In this document: positions 51,172-61,962 of the stretch, piece after piece | Position numbering within the stretch: the first letter of the stretch is position 1 | Layout of the letters: each line of letters starts with the position of its first letter | Assembly: GCF_008933155.1 (NCBI RefSeq) | Contig: NZ_WBVP01000004.1 | Span: 62,001-126,000, forward strand | Reading direction: 5' to 3' | DNA length: 64,000 nt | DNA from: Aliivibrio finisterrensis | GTDB lineage: Bacteria > Pseudomonadota > Gammaproteobacteria > Enterobacterales > Vibrionaceae | Position numbers and translations under genes: made by a program | Notes under the pieces: model-generated | Seen by the model: the letters and a program-made list of their open reading frames with translations, nothing else | The model's database searches: none | What the model was told of the DNA's origin: nothing

Positions 51172-51753
51172 TTATTTTTCCATTTCTTTTTCAATTAATT
51201 GAATCACGATATGGATAATTTTAATGTGGATTTCTTGGATACGATCCGCATAGCCAAAATGAGGAACTCGAATTTCCACATCGGCTAAACCCGCCATCTT
51301 GCCGCCATCTTTGCCAGTAAGGGCAATGGTTTTCATGCCTTTTTCTTTAGCTGCTTCGATGGCTTTTAAGATATTACCTGAATTGCCTGACGTCGATAAA
51401 CCAAATAAAACATCGCCTTTAGAGCCTACTGCTTGAGTGTAGCGAGAAAAAACATGCTCATAACCAAAGTCATTACTCACACACGACAAATGGCTTGGAT
51501 CTGAAATCGCAATCCCTGGGTAACCTGGGCGGTTTTCACGGTAACGCCCTGTTAACTCTTCAGCAAAATGCATTGCATCACAGTGAGAGCCACCGTTACC
51601 ACAAGACAATACTTTACCGCCTTGTTTAAATGAATCGGCAATGGTTTTAGCCGCTAACTCAATTTGAGCAAGGTTTTTATCATCAGCTAAAAAGTCATTC
51701 AGTACTTGAGCGGCTTCTGTTAATTCAGAACGGATCAGATCTTGATAAGACAT
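51172..51753 (-). CDS. gmhA: sedoheptulose 7-phosphate isomerase
   Basis: First enzyme of the ADP-heptose pathway for lipopolysaccharide inner core. The 193-residue SIS-fold protein shows [21 protein letters not shown] and [18 protein letters not shown] lies before the start. It is divergent from fadE; the 353-base gap contains the fadE promoter and a FadR-like site, and nothing I recognise as a gene. Confidence 0.96.
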   Translation of the reverse strand: MSYQDLIRSELTEAAQVLNDFLADDKNLAQIELAAKTIADSFKQGGKVLSCGNGGSHCDAMHFAEELTGRYRENRPGYPGIAISDPSHLSCVSNDFGYEHVFSRYTQAVGSKGDVLFGLSTSGNSGNILKAIEAAKEKGMKTIALTGKDGGKMAGLADVEIRVPHFGYADRIQEIHIKIIHIVIQLIEKEMEK

Positions 51754-51962
51754 AGGATACTCTCTTTTATTATGTTCCCTAATTTGGGGTTATTCTCAGT
51801 GTACCTATCCCACGAAATCTTTAAAAGAGATCCTCCCTATATTTCTTCTACTCGCCTATATATTTCTCCCTATTTCTCTAAAAAAATTAGATATCAAGCA
51901 GTGAAAAAAACAGATTGTTTATTAATTACTCAAGCTGGATCACTTTTTGACCACTATTGTTG

Positions 51963-52015
51963 TTTACTTTTTATTAACATTGGCGCTACACTTAACTCAA
52001 CTGGTTAGACCTCTT
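51963..52015 (+). promoter_or_regulatory. fadE promoter with FadR-like operator
   Basis: TTTACT (51963-51968) and TACACT (51987-51992), 18 bases apart, resemble -35 and -10 boxes. Just downstream, AACTGGTTAGACCTCTT (51999-52015) closely fits the FadR consensus AACTGGTCNGACCNNTT. A repressor there would block fadE transcription until long-chain acyl-CoA is present. Confidence 0.65.
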
Positions 52016-52106
52016 ATCAGATAACACTCCAACAATAACATTACGACCGAGTATCGCAATCACCTCTGTTCCTACAAACAGAGCAGCGCCGGAAAAGGAG
52101 AATCAC

Positions 52107-54554
52107 ATGGCCCTGACACTATTAGCAACTGTAATTGCACTTGCTGCATTAAGTTACCATCAACAATCTTTGCGAACTGCAACCTTAGTAACCGCAGGGA
52201 TCCTTGCCGTTAGTTCCGGGCTAGGTTACGCCGGCCCTATTACATGGGCTGTTTTCTTAGCTATTTCGGTACCATTAAATATTCCTTCAGTAAGGCAATC
52301 CCTCTTCAGTAATAAAGCATTAGCTATGTTTAAAGGCGTGATGCCTGAAATGTCACAAACGGAAAAAGATGCGATTGAAGCGGGAACCGTTTGGTGGGAA
52401 GCTGAGCTATTTAAAGGTAATCCTGATTGGAAATTTCTACATAATATTCCCAAAAATACCTTATCCGCTGAAGAGCAAGCCTTTATGGATGGTCCTGTAA
52501 CTGAAGTGTGTCGCATGGTAAACGACTATGAAGTGACACATGAGCTTGCCGACTTGCCTCCTGAGGTATGGCAATATCTGAAAGACCATAAGTTCTTCGC
52601 CATGATCATTAAGAAAAAATACGGCGGTTTAGAGTTTTCTGCGTATGCACAGTCTTGTGTATTACAAAAATTGACCAGTGTCTCTGGTGTACTCTCTATT
52701 ACCGTTGGTGTACCTAACTCATTAGGCCCAGGGGAACTACTGCAACACTATGGTACAGAAGATCAGAAAAACCACTACTTACCCCGCTTGGCAGAAGGTA
52801 AAGAGATCCCATGTTTTGCGCTAACAAGTCCTGAGGCGGGCTCTGATGCGGGCTCTATTCCTGATTTTGGCATCGTAACTAAGGGAATGTGGCAAGGTAA
52901 AGAAGTTGTCGGCATGCGCATTACTTGGAATAAGCGTTACATCACTCTTGCGCCTGTAGCTACGGTATTAGGCCTAGCATTTAAGCTTCAAGATCCCGAT
53001 GGTTTATTAGGGAATAAAAAGAACCTTGGTATTACCTGTGCGCTTATCCCTACAAATTTAGAAGGCGTAAAGATTGGTCGTCGTCATTTCCCTCTTAATG
53101 TGCCATTCCAAAATGGTCCAACCCAAGGTAATGATCTGTTTGTTCCATTAGATTACATTATCGGTGGTGAAAAAATGGCAGGCCATGGTTGGCGTATGCT
53201 GGTGGAATGCTTGTCAGTTGGCCGCGGTATTACGCTACCATCAAATGCAACAGGTGGTGCAAAAACAGCAGCCCTTGCAACAGGTGCTTATGCGCGAATT
53301 CGTCGTCAGTTCAAACTACCGATTGGTAAAATGGAAGGGATTGAAGAGCCATTGGCACGTATGGCTGGTAACGCTTACATGATGGATGCGGCAAGCAGCT
53401 TAACTGTGGCTGGTATCGTTCAAGGTGAAAAACCATCGGTTATCTCTGCAATTGTAAAATACCACTGTACTCATCGTGCGCAACGTATAGCCATTGACGG
53501 TATGGATATCGCCGGAGGTAAAGGGATCTGTTTAGGTAGTTCAAACTTCTTAGCGCGTGGTTACCAAGGCTCCCCAATTGCAATTACGGTTGAAGGTGCA
53601 AATATTCTGACTCGTTCAATGATCATTTATGGTCAAGGCGCGATTCGCTGTCATCCTTACGTACTTGAAGAAATGGATGCGGCTTATTTAGAAGACAAAC
53701 AAGCCTCTCTTGAAAAGTTCGATGCTGCTGTATTTGGCCATATTGGCTTTGGTATCAGTAACTTTGTTCGCTCACTGTGGTTTGGTTTAACTGATGGCCG
53801 TGGTTCTAAAGCCCCATTTAGTGATGAAACAAAGCGTTATTATCAACAAGTAAACCGCTACAGTACTAACCTTGCTTTACTATCAGACATTTCAATGGCA
53901 GTGCTCGGTGGTAGCTTAAAACGTCGTGAGCGTATGTCAGCTCGTCTTGGTGATGTATTGAGTCAACTTTATTTAACGACATCAACATTAAAACGCTTTG
54001 ATGATGAAGGGCGTCAAAAAGAAGATTTAGCGTTAGTACAATGGAGTGTTCAAGATTCACTGCACCAAGCAGAGCAAGCAATTGATGGGTTGTTGTCTAA
54101 CTTCCCTAATCGATTTGTTGCAGGTGCAATGCGTTTTATCTTATTACCGACAGGGTTACGTCGTCAGCGTCCAAGTGACAAACTAGACCATAAACTGGCT
54201 CGTATTCTTCAAGAACCATCAGGTGTACGTAGCCGAATTGGTCGTGGGTTATTCTTGGAGGCAAGCCGATTTAATCCAGTAGGAAAAATGGAAGAAGCAT
54301 TAATTGATATCTTAACTGCTGAGCCAATTTATGACCGAGTATGTAAAGAATCAAAACAACGCCTACCATTTATGCAGTTAGACCGTGTTGCTAAAGTCGG
54401 TTTAGAACTAAACATTATCTCGGATAAAGAGGCGCTTTTACTACGTAAAGCCGAGAAAAGTCGTTTAGCAACAATTAGTGTTGAAGACTTTGATCCAAGC
54501 GAACTTATTGTAAAACCTCAAACGAATGAATTTGAGCACAGTAAAATAGCGTAA
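52107..54554 (+). CDS. fadE: acyl-CoA dehydrogenase FadE
   Basis: First step of beta-oxidation of fatty acids, FAD-dependent and membrane-associated. The 815-residue protein has two N-terminal hydrophobic segments and the acyl-CoA dehydrogenase core, including [18 protein letters not shown] and [16 protein letters not shown]. Length matches Escherichia coli FadE (814). AAAAGGAGA lies before the ATG. Confidence 0.96.
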   Translation: MALTLLATVIALAALSYHQQSLRTATLVTAGILAVSSGLGYAGPITWAVFLAISVPLNIPSVRQSLFSNKALAMFKGVMPEMSQTEKDAIEAGTVWWEAELFKGNPDWKFLHNIPKNTLSAEEQAFMDGPVTEVCRMVNDYEVTHELADLPPEVWQYLKDHKFFAMIIKKKYGGLEFSAYAQSCVLQKLTSVSGVLSITVGVPNSLGPGELLQHYGTEDQKNHYLPRLAEGKEIPCFALTSPEAGSDAGSIPDFGIVTKGMWQGKEVVGMRITWNKRYITLAPVATVLGLAFKLQDPDGLLGNKKNLGITCALIPTNLEGVKIGRRHFPLNVPFQNGPTQGNDLFVPLDYIIGGEKMAGHGWRMLVECLSVGRGITLPSNATGGAKTAALATGAYARIRRQFKLPIGKMEGIEEPLARMAGNAYMMDAASSLTVAGIVQGEKPSVISAIVKYHCTHRAQRIAIDGMDIAGGKGICLGSSNFLARGYQGSPIAITVEGANILTRSMIIYGQGAIRCHPYVLEEMDAAYLEDKQASLEKFDAAVFGHIGFGISNFVRSLWFGLTDGRGSKAPFSDETKRYYQQVNRYSTNLALLSDISMAVLGGSLKRRERMSARLGDVLSQLYLTTSTLKRFDDEGRQKEDLALVQWSVQDSLHQAEQAIDGLLSNFPNRFVAGAMRFILLPTGLRRQRPSDKLDHKLARILQEPSGVRSRIGRGLFLEASRFNPVGKMEEALIDILTAEPIYDRVCKESKQRLPFMQLDRVAKVGLELNIISDKEALLLRKAEKSRLATISVEDFDPSELIVKPQTNEFEHSKIA

Positions 54555-54576
54555 TAGATTGACCTTAATAGATAGC

Positions 54577-54607
54577 AAAAGGCCAGAGTTACTACTCTGG
54601 CCTTTTT
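54577..54607 (+). terminator. intrinsic terminator of fadE
   Basis: AAAAGGCCAGAGT pairs with ACTCTGGCCTTTT around a four-base loop and runs into T5. It can also serve the minus-strand small gene. Confidence 0.93.
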
Positions 54608-54626
54608 ATTTTAACCTATTTTAATT

Positions 54627-54818
54627 TTAAGCTGTAAGTGAACTATTCAAGTTAACAACTAACTTTAAGTAAATAATCTCTTCAATGGATAAATAATCAA
54701 CGCTGTTATTATCAACACCTAGCAGCCCACAACCAATTAAATTACTCAGTGTAACTTTATTATTTTTTATTAATTGATCTTTAAAAGCCGCTTCTAACGT
54801 TGCCTTATACTTATCCAA
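54627..54818 (-). CDS. small hypothetical protein (63 residues)
   Basis: Begins with a TTG codon at 54818, with AGGGG about nine bases ahead, and reads DKYKATLEAAFKDQLIKNNK, ending in LVVNLNSSLTA. It looks soluble and mixed helical, with one cysteine. I recognise no family. It sits between the fadE terminator and the transposase remnant, on the same strand as the remnant. Confidence 0.4.
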   Translation of the reverse strand: MDKYKATLEAAFKDQLIKNNKVTLSNLIGCGLLGVDNNSVDYLSIEEIIYLKLVVNLNSSLTA

Positions 54819-54887
54819 AATAGATCCCCTATCAATAATTGAGTAGATTATATTTAATCGAAATGTTAGTTACAAAAAAGCACCTGA

Positions 54888-55401
54888 TTACCACCAAGAA
54901 TCCGCTAGCTTAAGCAACCGCTCTGGCATCGGTGCAGTTTGAATACTTGAGTAAATAAGCTGATCAAGCAACTTTTCAAGATTGAAGCGCCTATTGAACT
55001 CAAAAAAAACGCTCCCAAATAACGAGGAAGAGGTTTCTTGCTTATTGCATGGTAAGTCCCATGCATTGAGTCTTCACATTACTAATCATTGTATTGGCCC
55101 ATTGAAAATAGGGTAATTTAACGCAATCAGATCCGCCACCTGTAAAGATAGCATAGTTAAACACTTCTCCTTTCTCAACGCCTTTAAAGCAAGATAAACC
55201 ATCAGAGATAACCAGTGATTTTGGCGTTAAATGCGCTTTGCCTAACTCGTTAATTCTGTGGTTTTAAAGACAGTCACAACGATAACCAGCAGGCCACCGC
55301 ATATCAAACCGTCGTTTACGGCATTATTTTTCGGTACCTAACTGTGAAGTAAGCCCCTGTATTAAATGCTTTTTTTGAAATTACACTTTATTTTTAACCA
55401 T
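54888..55401 (-). pseudogene. decayed IS1595-family (ISXO2-type) transposase
   Basis: Broken pieces of a transposase read on the minus strand from ATG 55401. First comes MVKNKV, a stop (55383-55381), more sequence, a second stop (55326-55324), then RWPAGYRCDC, the remains of the zinc-ribbon start. The middle is deleted, and the frame resumes with NELGKAHLTPKSLVISDGLS and ANTMISNVKT. After a frameshift comes MHGTYHAISKKPLPRYLGAF and, after another, EFNRRFNLEKLLDQLIY to MPERLLKLADSWW and the stop at 54888. The intact family is about 300 residues; some 514 bases remain. CCTGATTACC (54884-54893) and GGTAATCAGG (55460-55469) flank it as inverted repeats, perhaps by chance. No intact copy is in the window. 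Confidence 0.82.
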
Positions 55402-55495
55402 GATAACCACCTAATTTTTTGCTTCACTTTAAGTGTAGTCTAATAAGCGGAATTCGAAAGGTAATCAGGAACATGTATCAAAATAAAGAATCAAT

Positions 55496-55517
55496 AAAAA
55501 AGCCGCATTTCTGCGGC
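55496..55517 (-). terminator. intrinsic terminator of the dnaQ/TIGR03503 unit
   Basis: GCCGCA pairs with TGCGGC around a four-base loop and is followed on the minus strand by six T residues. Confidence 0.85.
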
Positions 55518-55537
55518 CTTATATTTAATACTGCGAC

Positions 55538-56800
55538 TTAAACTTTAGGAGGTGGTGGCATCGACAACTTTTCTGACTTAGGTGCTGCCGCTTTTTTCTC
55601 TTTAATTGATTTTATTTTTTTCCAACCAAAAATACCGCCAAAAATAAGAACAATGATAAGTAAATTACCAACGCCAATATAAATCCAAAACCACTTACGC
55701 GCCTCTGCACGATCTTCTTCTCGCTTTTTCTGTTCTTCAATCTTACGCTGAGCAGCTTCTTCTAACCGTCTTGCTTCATACGCTGCTTTTAAATCGATGG
55801 GCTCAGTAACACCATAGTTGTGTTTACCAAGATAAAAATGAAGCGGACGAGAAGTCGCGAGATCGGTGGCATACACCCATCCTAACCACGAATTTTTACC
55901 AGGAAGATAGCTATTAGGTAAATCGAAATACAGTTTATTCTCCTCTTTCCCAGCTTGAGATTGAGTAATAGTTACCACTTTATTTGGGTCGATTTGCTCA
56001 ATATGAGCCGCAAGTGAACCGCTCTTAATAACGCCACCTTCAGTATCAACACTCATAGTGTGAGAAAGGTTTTCATTACGTGCTTGGATAAAACTCGCTC
56101 GAATCGGCGTAGGGTAAACTAATACGTCTTGCTCTACTGTACGTAGAAATACACCATTGCGAGATTGAATTCGAACCCAGTATTTTCCAGGTTTAACATT
56201 AATAGGTAGATTTACCGTAAATACGCCATCTGCAGCAACTTCATCAAGATCTTGTCCATCATCTTCAAAAGTCCCTAGAACTTCAGCTAGTGGGCGCGCT
56301 TCTTTCACCAATTCTTTTTCATTAGCAAGGTAAGGAGTAAACGTCACATTGAGTTTGATACGATTTAAAAAATCTCGTAATACTAATGGCTTACCATCTT
56401 GTAATAATCGGGCTGTAAACTTCAAACTTTCTGATTGATATAGCTTTTTAGGTAATGTATCTACATTCAAAGTAAGGTTAGATAATATCTTAACTTTATT
56501 TTTAGGTGTGATCTTACCTATCGCCTGCCAAGGCCCCGGCATTGGATTTTCGATAGAGATAATATCCATGCCATTTTCTTCATACCAAGCTACATGCTCT
56601 GGGTGTTCCCATGCGTAGTATTTAGTGCCATCAGGACGAACGAGCGTTACGGCTTGTGATGCTTTTTCTCTATAAACTAAAAAAGAGACTTGCTTTATGG
56701 TTGGATCAACACGAAAACGGTTATCCAGCCACGACATTTCAGTACTCTTTGCCCAAGAAAGCATTGGGAAAAACAGTACAATGATCAATAACCGCCACAT
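55538..56800 (-). CDS. TIGR03503 family membrane protein
   Basis: A 420-residue protein of unknown function with signal peptide (MWRLLIIVLFFPMLSWA), a large periplasmic beta-rich region (two likely immunoglobulin-like domains, including DEVAADGVFTVNLPINVKPG), a charged, probably helical stretch (RRLEEAAQRKIEEQKKREED), one C-terminal membrane helix (about 372-394) and a Pro-rich tail. It is typical of vibrios and shewanellas. The start lies nine bases after the dnaQ stop, so it is in one operon with dnaQ. Confidence 0.83.
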   Translation of the reverse strand: MWRLLIIVLFFPMLSWAKSTEMSWLDNRFRVDPTIKQVSFLVYREKASQAVTLVRPDGTKYYAWEHPEHVAWYEENGMDIISIENPMPGPWQAIGKITPKNKVKILSNLTLNVDTLPKKLYQSESLKFTARLLQDGKPLVLRDFLNRIKLNVTFTPYLANEKELVKEARPLAEVLGTFEDDGQDLDEVAADGVFTVNLPINVKPGKYWVRIQSRNGVFLRTVEQDVLVYPTPIRASFIQARNENLSHTMSVDTEGGVIKSGSLAAHIEQIDPNKVVTITQSQAGKEENKLYFDLPNSYLPGKNSWLGWVYATDLATSRPLHFYLGKHNYGVTEPIDLKAAYEARRLEEAAQRKIEEQKKREEDRAEARKWFWIYIGVGNLLIIVLIFGGIFGWKKIKSIKEKKAAAPKSEKLSMPPPPKV

Positions 56801-56809
56801 ATTACACTC

Positions 56810-57538
56810 CTAACTACGCCACAAACAAGCATCACCAACGATATCTAAGCGCTTTTCATGCGCTTCTATTTCATCGGCCGTAGCATGCAAAACCTTTAAT
56901 CCTTTTCTTCCTGAATTCAATCTTTTAATGCTTTCTTCTGAGGAATCGGATTGATTACCAGCATTAAAACTCAAGCTTGTTTGCCCACCCGTCATTAATA
57001 AATAAACATCAGCTAGAATTTCTGCATCGAGTAAAGCGCCGTGAAGCGTACGATGTGAGTTATCAATTCCATAGCGCTCACAAAGAATATCAAGGTTATT
57101 ACGCTTACCTGGGAAGATTTTCTTCGCCATAGCCAAGGTATCGGTAATCTTACAATACTGATCTGTAGTACCGATAAGCTTGTTTAATTTACTGAACTCA
57201 TAATCCATGAAGCCAACATCAAAGGGGGCGTTATGAGCAACCAGCTCCGCGCCTTTTATGAAGGCTAAAAATTCATCATGTATGTCTTTATACTCTGGTT
57301 TGTCATACAAAAACTCATCAGTAATACCATGTACATCAATCGCCTCAAGATCAATTAATCGATCAGGCTTGATGTATACATGAAAATGATTACCGGTTAA
57401 TTTTCGGTTGATGATCTCAACTGCACCAATCTCAACAATACGGTGACCTTCATAAACTGGCCCACCAGAAAAGTTCATACCTGTGGTTTCTGTATCGAGA
57501 ACAATAATTCGATTCGGGGAATTGTCGCTAGTATTCAT
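56810..57538 (-). CDS. dnaQ: DNA polymerase III epsilon subunit (proofreading)
   Basis: The 3'-5' exonuclease of the replicase. Exonuclease motifs are VLDTETTGMN, AHNAPFDVGFMDYE and HGALLDAEILADVY in 242 residues. The C-terminal tail that binds the alpha subunit is present (KVLHATADEIEAHEKRL). It is divergent from rnhA as in Escherichia coli; both promoters must lie within the 52 bases between the starts or overlap the coding ends. Confidence 0.96.
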   Translation of the reverse strand: MNTSDNSPNRIIVLDTETTGMNFSGGPVYEGHRIVEIGAVEIINRKLTGNHFHVYIKPDRLIDLEAIDVHGITDEFLYDKPEYKDIHDEFLAFIKGAELVAHNAPFDVGFMDYEFSKLNKLIGTTDQYCKITDTLAMAKKIFPGKRNNLDILCERYGIDNSHRTLHGALLDAEILADVYLLMTGGQTSLSFNAGNQSDSSEESIKRLNSGRKGLKVLHATADEIEAHEKRLDIVGDACLWRS

Positions 57539-57590
57539 AGGCTCATTTGTGTCAGACTATTTCTAAATTCTTCTAATGATAACAGAGATA

Positions 57591-58049
57591 ATGAAGCAGG
57601 TTGAAATTTTCACAGATGGTTCTTGTTTAGGTAACCCAGGTCCAGGTGGATACGGTATTGTAATGCGCTATAAAGGGACCGAAAAAACCTTTTCTGAAGG
57701 GTTTAATCTAACCACAAATAACCGTATGGAGATGTTAGCAGCGGTTATTGCTTTACGTACCCTTAAAGAGCCTTGTTCTGTGGTATTAACAACCGATAGC
57801 CAATATGTGCGCCAAGGGATCACACAATGGATTCACGGTTGGAAAAAACGTGGATGGAAAAAAGCGGATAAGAAACCGGTTGTTAATGCAGATCTTTGGA
57901 AGCAATTAGATGCAGAAGCAGAACGCCACACTATAGATTGGCGCTGGGTTAAGGGTCACGCTGGTCATCGTGAAAATGAAATGTGTGATGAACTAGCAAG
58001 AACAGCAGCAGAAAACCCGACTAAAGATGATGCGGGTTATCCTGGCTAA
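57591..58049 (+). CDS. rnhA: ribonuclease HI
   Basis: Degrades RNA in RNA-DNA hybrids. ATG 57591 gives 152 residues beginning [20 protein letters not shown]; the alternative ATG 57576 would add five residues. Catalytic residues are the Asp of FTDGSC, the Glu of NRMEML and the Asp of TTDSQY, and the loop [19 protein letters not shown] is conserved. Its stop overlaps the convergent methyltransferase stop by four bases. Confidence 0.97.
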   Translation: MKQVEIFTDGSCLGNPGPGGYGIVMRYKGTEKTFSEGFNLTTNNRMEMLAAVIALRTLKEPCSVVLTTDSQYVRQGITQWIHGWKKRGWKKADKKPVVNADLWKQLDAEAERHTIDWRWVKGHAGHRENEMCDELARTAAENPTKDDAGYPG

Positions 58050-58789
58050 TCTGACTTAACTCTACTCTGATGTGTTTGAGCGACTGAAATAGGAGCCAAT
58101 TTCGGCTTCTTTTTCCAAGCAGATTTAATCGGTCGCAATGGATAGGTACGCTTTCTTGCTACGATAAAATAGATACCACTGATTGGCTTAACAGAATCCC
58201 CACCTAAATTTTCAAACCAAGTCCATATTGTGCGATAGCGAGTTAAAGGCGCTAGTGCAAAACAGTCACTGTAGACTACTTCAAAATTTAACACACTAAG
58301 CCAATCTTTGATTCGATGTGGTGTAAACATTCGCCCACTCCACGGTAGGTTATTTTTTCTCCATGGGAATAAGCTAGCAAGCCCTATCGCACTCATTGGG
58401 TTAAACCCAGTTAAAATAACATAACCATCATTAATTAATACCCGATCAACCTCTCTTAATAATTGATGAGGATCTGATGAATAATCAAGCTGATGAGCAA
58501 GCACGCAAGCATCAATACTTTTTTCTAAAAAAGGAAGTTGAGGTAAATCAGACGTAATATTTCGTAATGAATTTTTGTTATCTAGGTTTACTTGGTGTTT
58601 AATATTACAAAAGCGACTCTCGAGTTCAGCACTCAAACCACCAATTTTAAGCATATGATAGCCAAACAGTTTCGGACACCATTCATCAAGGCGAGACTGA
58701 ATCAACTCACTTATCCATATACCGTGAGGAATATCTGACCATGAATGCGGTTTCTCAATTTTTTTATCAAGCAGTGCTGGCTTAATCAA
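58046..58789 (-). CDS. class I SAM-dependent methyltransferase (YafS-like)
   Basis: A 247-residue methyltransferase: HMLKIGG (cofactor loop, degenerate), [20 protein letters not shown] and [21 protein letters not shown]. It occupies the place of yafS between rnhA and gloB in Escherichia coli. Substrate unknown. The basic C-terminal tail is unusual. The stop codon lies inside the rnhA end (CTAA). Confidence 0.85.
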   Translation of the reverse strand: MIKPALLDKKIEKPHSWSDIPHGIWISELIQSRLDEWCPKLFGYHMLKIGGLSAELESRFCNIKHQVNLDNKNSLRNITSDLPQLPFLEKSIDACVLAHQLDYSSDPHQLLREVDRVLINDGYVILTGFNPMSAIGLASLFPWRKNNLPWSGRMFTPHRIKDWLSVLNFEVVYSDCFALAPLTRYRTIWTWFENLGGDSVKPISGIYFIVARKRTYPLRPIKSAWKKKPKLAPISVAQTHQSRVKSD

Positions 58790-58837
58790 TATCGTTACCT
58801 ATAACTATTTTATGACATCGAATTTGGAGAAAGGTTA

Positions 58838-59596
58838 ATGCTAACTATCAAAAGCATACCTGCATTTAATGATAATTACATTTGGTTAATTCACAACAAT
58901 GATAATCACTGTGTTGTAGTTGACCCAGGTGATGCAGCCCCTGTTTTAGAAGCAATCAACGCTGATGGCTTTATTTTAGATGCTATTTTAATTACTCACC
59001 ACCACCATGACCATATTGGTGGTGTACCTGAACTTGTCCGACAATTTCCAAGCGTTAATGTTGTTGGCCCCGAAAATGAACCGATTCCAACGTTAACACA
59101 CCCAGTTAGCGACGGTGACTTTGTTGAGATATTTGATGAAAAGTTTATGGTACTTGGCGTTGAAGGCCACACTAAAGGGCATATAGCTTATATCGGTGAT
59201 GAAAAACTATTTTGTGGTGATACCTTATTCTCTGCTGGCTGCGGACGATTATTTGAAGGAACCGCAGAGCAAATGTTTAATTCACTACAAAAATTAGCTG
59301 CCCTACCCGATGAAACTGAAGTGTATTGTGCTCATGAATACACTGCATCAAACTTAGCTTTTGCCCTTGCTGTTGAGCCAGATAATGATTATCTACAGCA
59401 ATACAGAGAAAAAGTATTGCGACTTAGAGCTCATGGTAAGTCGACACTTCCATCAACACTTCAACGTGAGAAACTAATCAACCCCTTCTTAAGAACCAAT
59501 GAACCTGCGGTTAAACACGCCGTAGCAAACAAGGTTAACGACAATACAGAAGTTGAGACCTTTGCCGCATTAAGAAGATGGAAAGATGAGTTTTAA
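58838..59596 (+). CDS. gloB: hydroxyacylglutathione hydrolase (glyoxalase II)
   Basis: Hydrolyses S-lactoylglutathione to lactate in methylglyoxal detoxification. The 252-residue metallo-beta-lactamase-fold protein has [35 protein letters not shown] and CAHEYT. It is divergent from the methyltransferase gene. Confidence 0.96.
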   Translation: MLTIKSIPAFNDNYIWLIHNNDNHCVVVDPGDAAPVLEAINADGFILDAILITHHHHDHIGGVPELVRQFPSVNVVGPENEPIPTLTHPVSDGDFVEIFDEKFMVLGVEGHTKGHIAYIGDEKLFCGDTLFSAGCGRLFEGTAEQMFNSLQKLAALPDETEVYCAHEYTASNLAFALAVEPDNDYLQQYREKVLRLRAHGKSTLPSTLQREKLINPFLRTNEPAVKHAVANKVNDNTEVETFAALRRWKDEF

Positions 59597-59707
59597 GTAG
59601 GAAACTTGTTTGAAGTGTGGTTGCAACGTATTATCCGTCTCCAAATAAAAAATATGAATGCCAATCTCGTCAAAGAGGTTGGCGCAACACACTGAAGGCA
59701 ATACACA

Positions 59708-61273
59708 ATGAAATTTAAACTCCACTGGATTGGATTGGCATTACTTGCAGGCTGTCAAACTGTACCCTCACCTGAAGAAAATCAAACTGACAACACCTCA
59801 GGAACTTCATCATCGATAGTTGCGCCTTCAAAACCAGATACTACACCAGTAAAAACAACACCAGTTGAGAAGCCAGCACCAACACCACAAGAACAAGAAG
59901 ATGTTTGGCAACGCATTGCTATGCAATTAGACATGCCTATTCCAAAGCATGAATCGATTGATTATTACCGTAATTGGTACATCAAGCACCCAAGTCATTT
60001 GCGTACCGTTGCAAAGCGCGCGAAGCCCTTCTTGTATATGATCACCGTTGAAATTGAAAAACGTGACTTACCTATGGAGCTTGTTTTGCTTCCTGTAGTT
60101 GAAAGTTCATTTGACCCATTTGCGTATTCTCACGGCAGTGCGGCCGGTTTATGGCAGTTTGTACCCGGAACTGCCGATCGCTTTAAGCTAGAACGTAATT
60201 GGTGGTATGACGGTCGTCGTGATGTACCAGCAGCCACAAACGCAGCTTTAGACTATATGGAATATTTTGACCGTCGCTTTGATGGTAACTGGCAGCAATC
60301 TATCGCGTCATACAATAGTGGTGCAGGCCGCGTATCAAGAGCCATTAAGAAAAATAAAAGATTAGGCAAACCAACCGATTTCTTCTCATTAGATTTACCA
60401 AAAGAAACCAGTGGCTATGTTCCAAAACTATTAGCATTAGCAGATATCATTAAAAACCATGAGAAATATGGCGTAGAGCTGCCACCTATTCCAAACAAAC
60501 CTGTTTTAGAAATGGTTGATCCTAAGCAACAATTAGATCTTGCCATTGCTGCAGAATTTGCTGGTATTTCAATTACCGAATTGCAAGGTTATAACCCAGC
60601 TTATAACCAATGGGCAACCTCTCCAGATGGTCCATACCACCTATTGCTACCTATTGAAAATGTAGCGCAATTTAATGCGAACCTAAAGAAGAATGGTGAT
60701 AAAACCATGAAAGTTGTACGCTATAAAGTACAACCTGGTGATACGATTAGTCAGCTTGCAGTAAAACACAACACAACAACAAAAATCATAGAACAAACCA
60801 ATGATTTAAATGGTTCTAGTATTCGTGTTGGGCAACACTTACTTATTCCAACCGCTTCTCAAGGCAATAAAACTTATGCATTAAGTGCACCTCAGCGCTT
60901 AAAGAAAACACAAGCAAAAGCCAAAGGTAAATATAAACTAAGTCATAAAGTAAAAGACGGTGAAAGCTTATGGAGCATCGCGCGTGATAACTCAATTTCA
61001 TACCGTGATTTAGCAAAATGGAATGGCATGGCACCGAAAGATTCATTACGCGTAGGTCAGAACTTAGTGATTTGGAAAAACAGTTCTGATGGCGCAATCA
61101 TCCGAACTGTACATTATAAAATCAGACAAGGGGATAACCTAAGCTCTATCGCACAGAAATTCAGTGTCTCTGTGACAGATGTTATGAAATGGAATAACAT
61201 CGGACGTGGCTCTTACATTAAGCCAGGTCAAAAATTAAAACTTTACGTTGATGTTACTAAGGTAAACGTATGA
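59708..61273 (+). CDS. mltD: membrane-bound lytic murein transglycosylase D
   Basis: A lipoprotein (MKFKLHWIGLALLAGC) that cleaves peptidoglycan glycan strands. A lysozyme-like domain has the catalytic glutamate at about residue 132 in PVVESSFDPF, followed by HGSAAGLWQFVPGTA and SYNSGAGRV. Three LysM repeats follow (about 335-378, 408-452 and 467-513). The 521-residue length is a little longer than in Escherichia coli, where MltD has fewer LysM repeats. Confidence 0.95.
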   Translation: MKFKLHWIGLALLAGCQTVPSPEENQTDNTSGTSSSIVAPSKPDTTPVKTTPVEKPAPTPQEQEDVWQRIAMQLDMPIPKHESIDYYRNWYIKHPSHLRTVAKRAKPFLYMITVEIEKRDLPMELVLLPVVESSFDPFAYSHGSAAGLWQFVPGTADRFKLERNWWYDGRRDVPAATNAALDYMEYFDRRFDGNWQQSIASYNSGAGRVSRAIKKNKRLGKPTDFFSLDLPKETSGYVPKLLALADIIKNHEKYGVELPPIPNKPVLEMVDPKQQLDLAIAAEFAGISITELQGYNPAYNQWATSPDGPYHLLLPIENVAQFNANLKKNGDKTMKVVRYKVQPGDTISQLAVKHNTTTKIIEQTNDLNGSSIRVGQHLLIPTASQGNKTYALSAPQRLKKTQAKAKGKYKLSHKVKDGESLWSIARDNSISYRDLAKWNGMAPKDSLRVGQNLVIWKNSSDGAIIRTVHYKIRQGDNLSSIAQKFSVSVTDVMKWNNIGRGSYIKPGQKLKLYVDVTKVNV

Positions 61274-61962
61274 CACCGTCTTCAAATCCATTGATCTTAT
61301 TGGTCGATATCTTCCGCTCACCTGCTGACTGTTTTGCCGCGCTATACGAGCGTGGCAAATGGGCATGGCTACCTTATATTTTATTGGTCTTCGCACCATT
61401 CATGTTTTGGGGAACCTATTTCGATTTAGTGAATTTCGAATGGGTAACCACTAACTTAACCGCCCAAATAGAAAGTATTGGTGGGCAAGTTCAACCTGAA
61501 TGGTTAACTAAAGAGATATTACTGGCCGGCGAAGTGATTAACGATGTTATGGGCCGAACTGCGACTATTCTGCTATTAGCATTGTGGTTCAAACTGGCAA
61601 CAAAACAGAGCCAATATCAGCACGGTTACTTCAAATGGGTAGCAGGCAGCACCATTGTGATGTTCCCTGCATTAATTGGTGATATCGCAAGTTACGCTAG
61701 CCTATTGCTTAATCACGCGAATATCATGCCTTACGCTGCCGATTTAAACAGCTTAAATGGCTTAATGAAGTTGCCAATGACAGATCACTGGTCTGCTTAT
61801 GCGAGTTCTTTCCCACTACTAATGCCTTGGTATATTGCGCTAAGCTATGCTGCTTTAGGCGCATGGACAGACTTAGAGCGCTCAAAGGCACTTATCATTG
61901 CCATTCTACCTTGGGTTAGCTGCTTTACATTGTGGGGCTTTGTTACCGCGTTTTCAGGCTAA
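61270..61962 (+). CDS. Yip1-family inner-membrane protein
   Basis: A 230-residue membrane protein with about five hydrophobic helices (YILLVFAPFMFWGTYF, ATILLLALWFKLA, FPLLMPWYIALSYAALGAW). The opening segment LILLVDIFRSPADCFAALYE fits the Yip1 domain. Its start overlaps the mltD stop in ATGA, so translation is coupled. Function unknown. It runs 20 bases into the convergent YafD-like gene. Confidence 0.75.
   Translation: MTPSSNPLILLVDIFRSPADCFAALYERGKWAWLPYILLVFAPFMFWGTYFDLVNFEWVTTNLTAQIESIGGQVQPEWLTKEILLAGEVINDVMGRTATILLLALWFKLATKQSQYQHGYFKWVAGSTIVMFPALIGDIASYASLLLNHANIMPYAADLNSLNGLMKLPMTDHWSAYASSFPLLMPWYIALSYAALGAWTDLERSKALIIAILPWVSCFTLWGFVTAFSG

Noticed and set aside
51742-52008. 88-residue reading frame between gmhA and fadE
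   Set aside because: It starts inside gmhA, runs through the fadE promoter and FadR-like site, lacks a ribosome site, and its translation is rich in Ser, Tyr and Ile without domain character.
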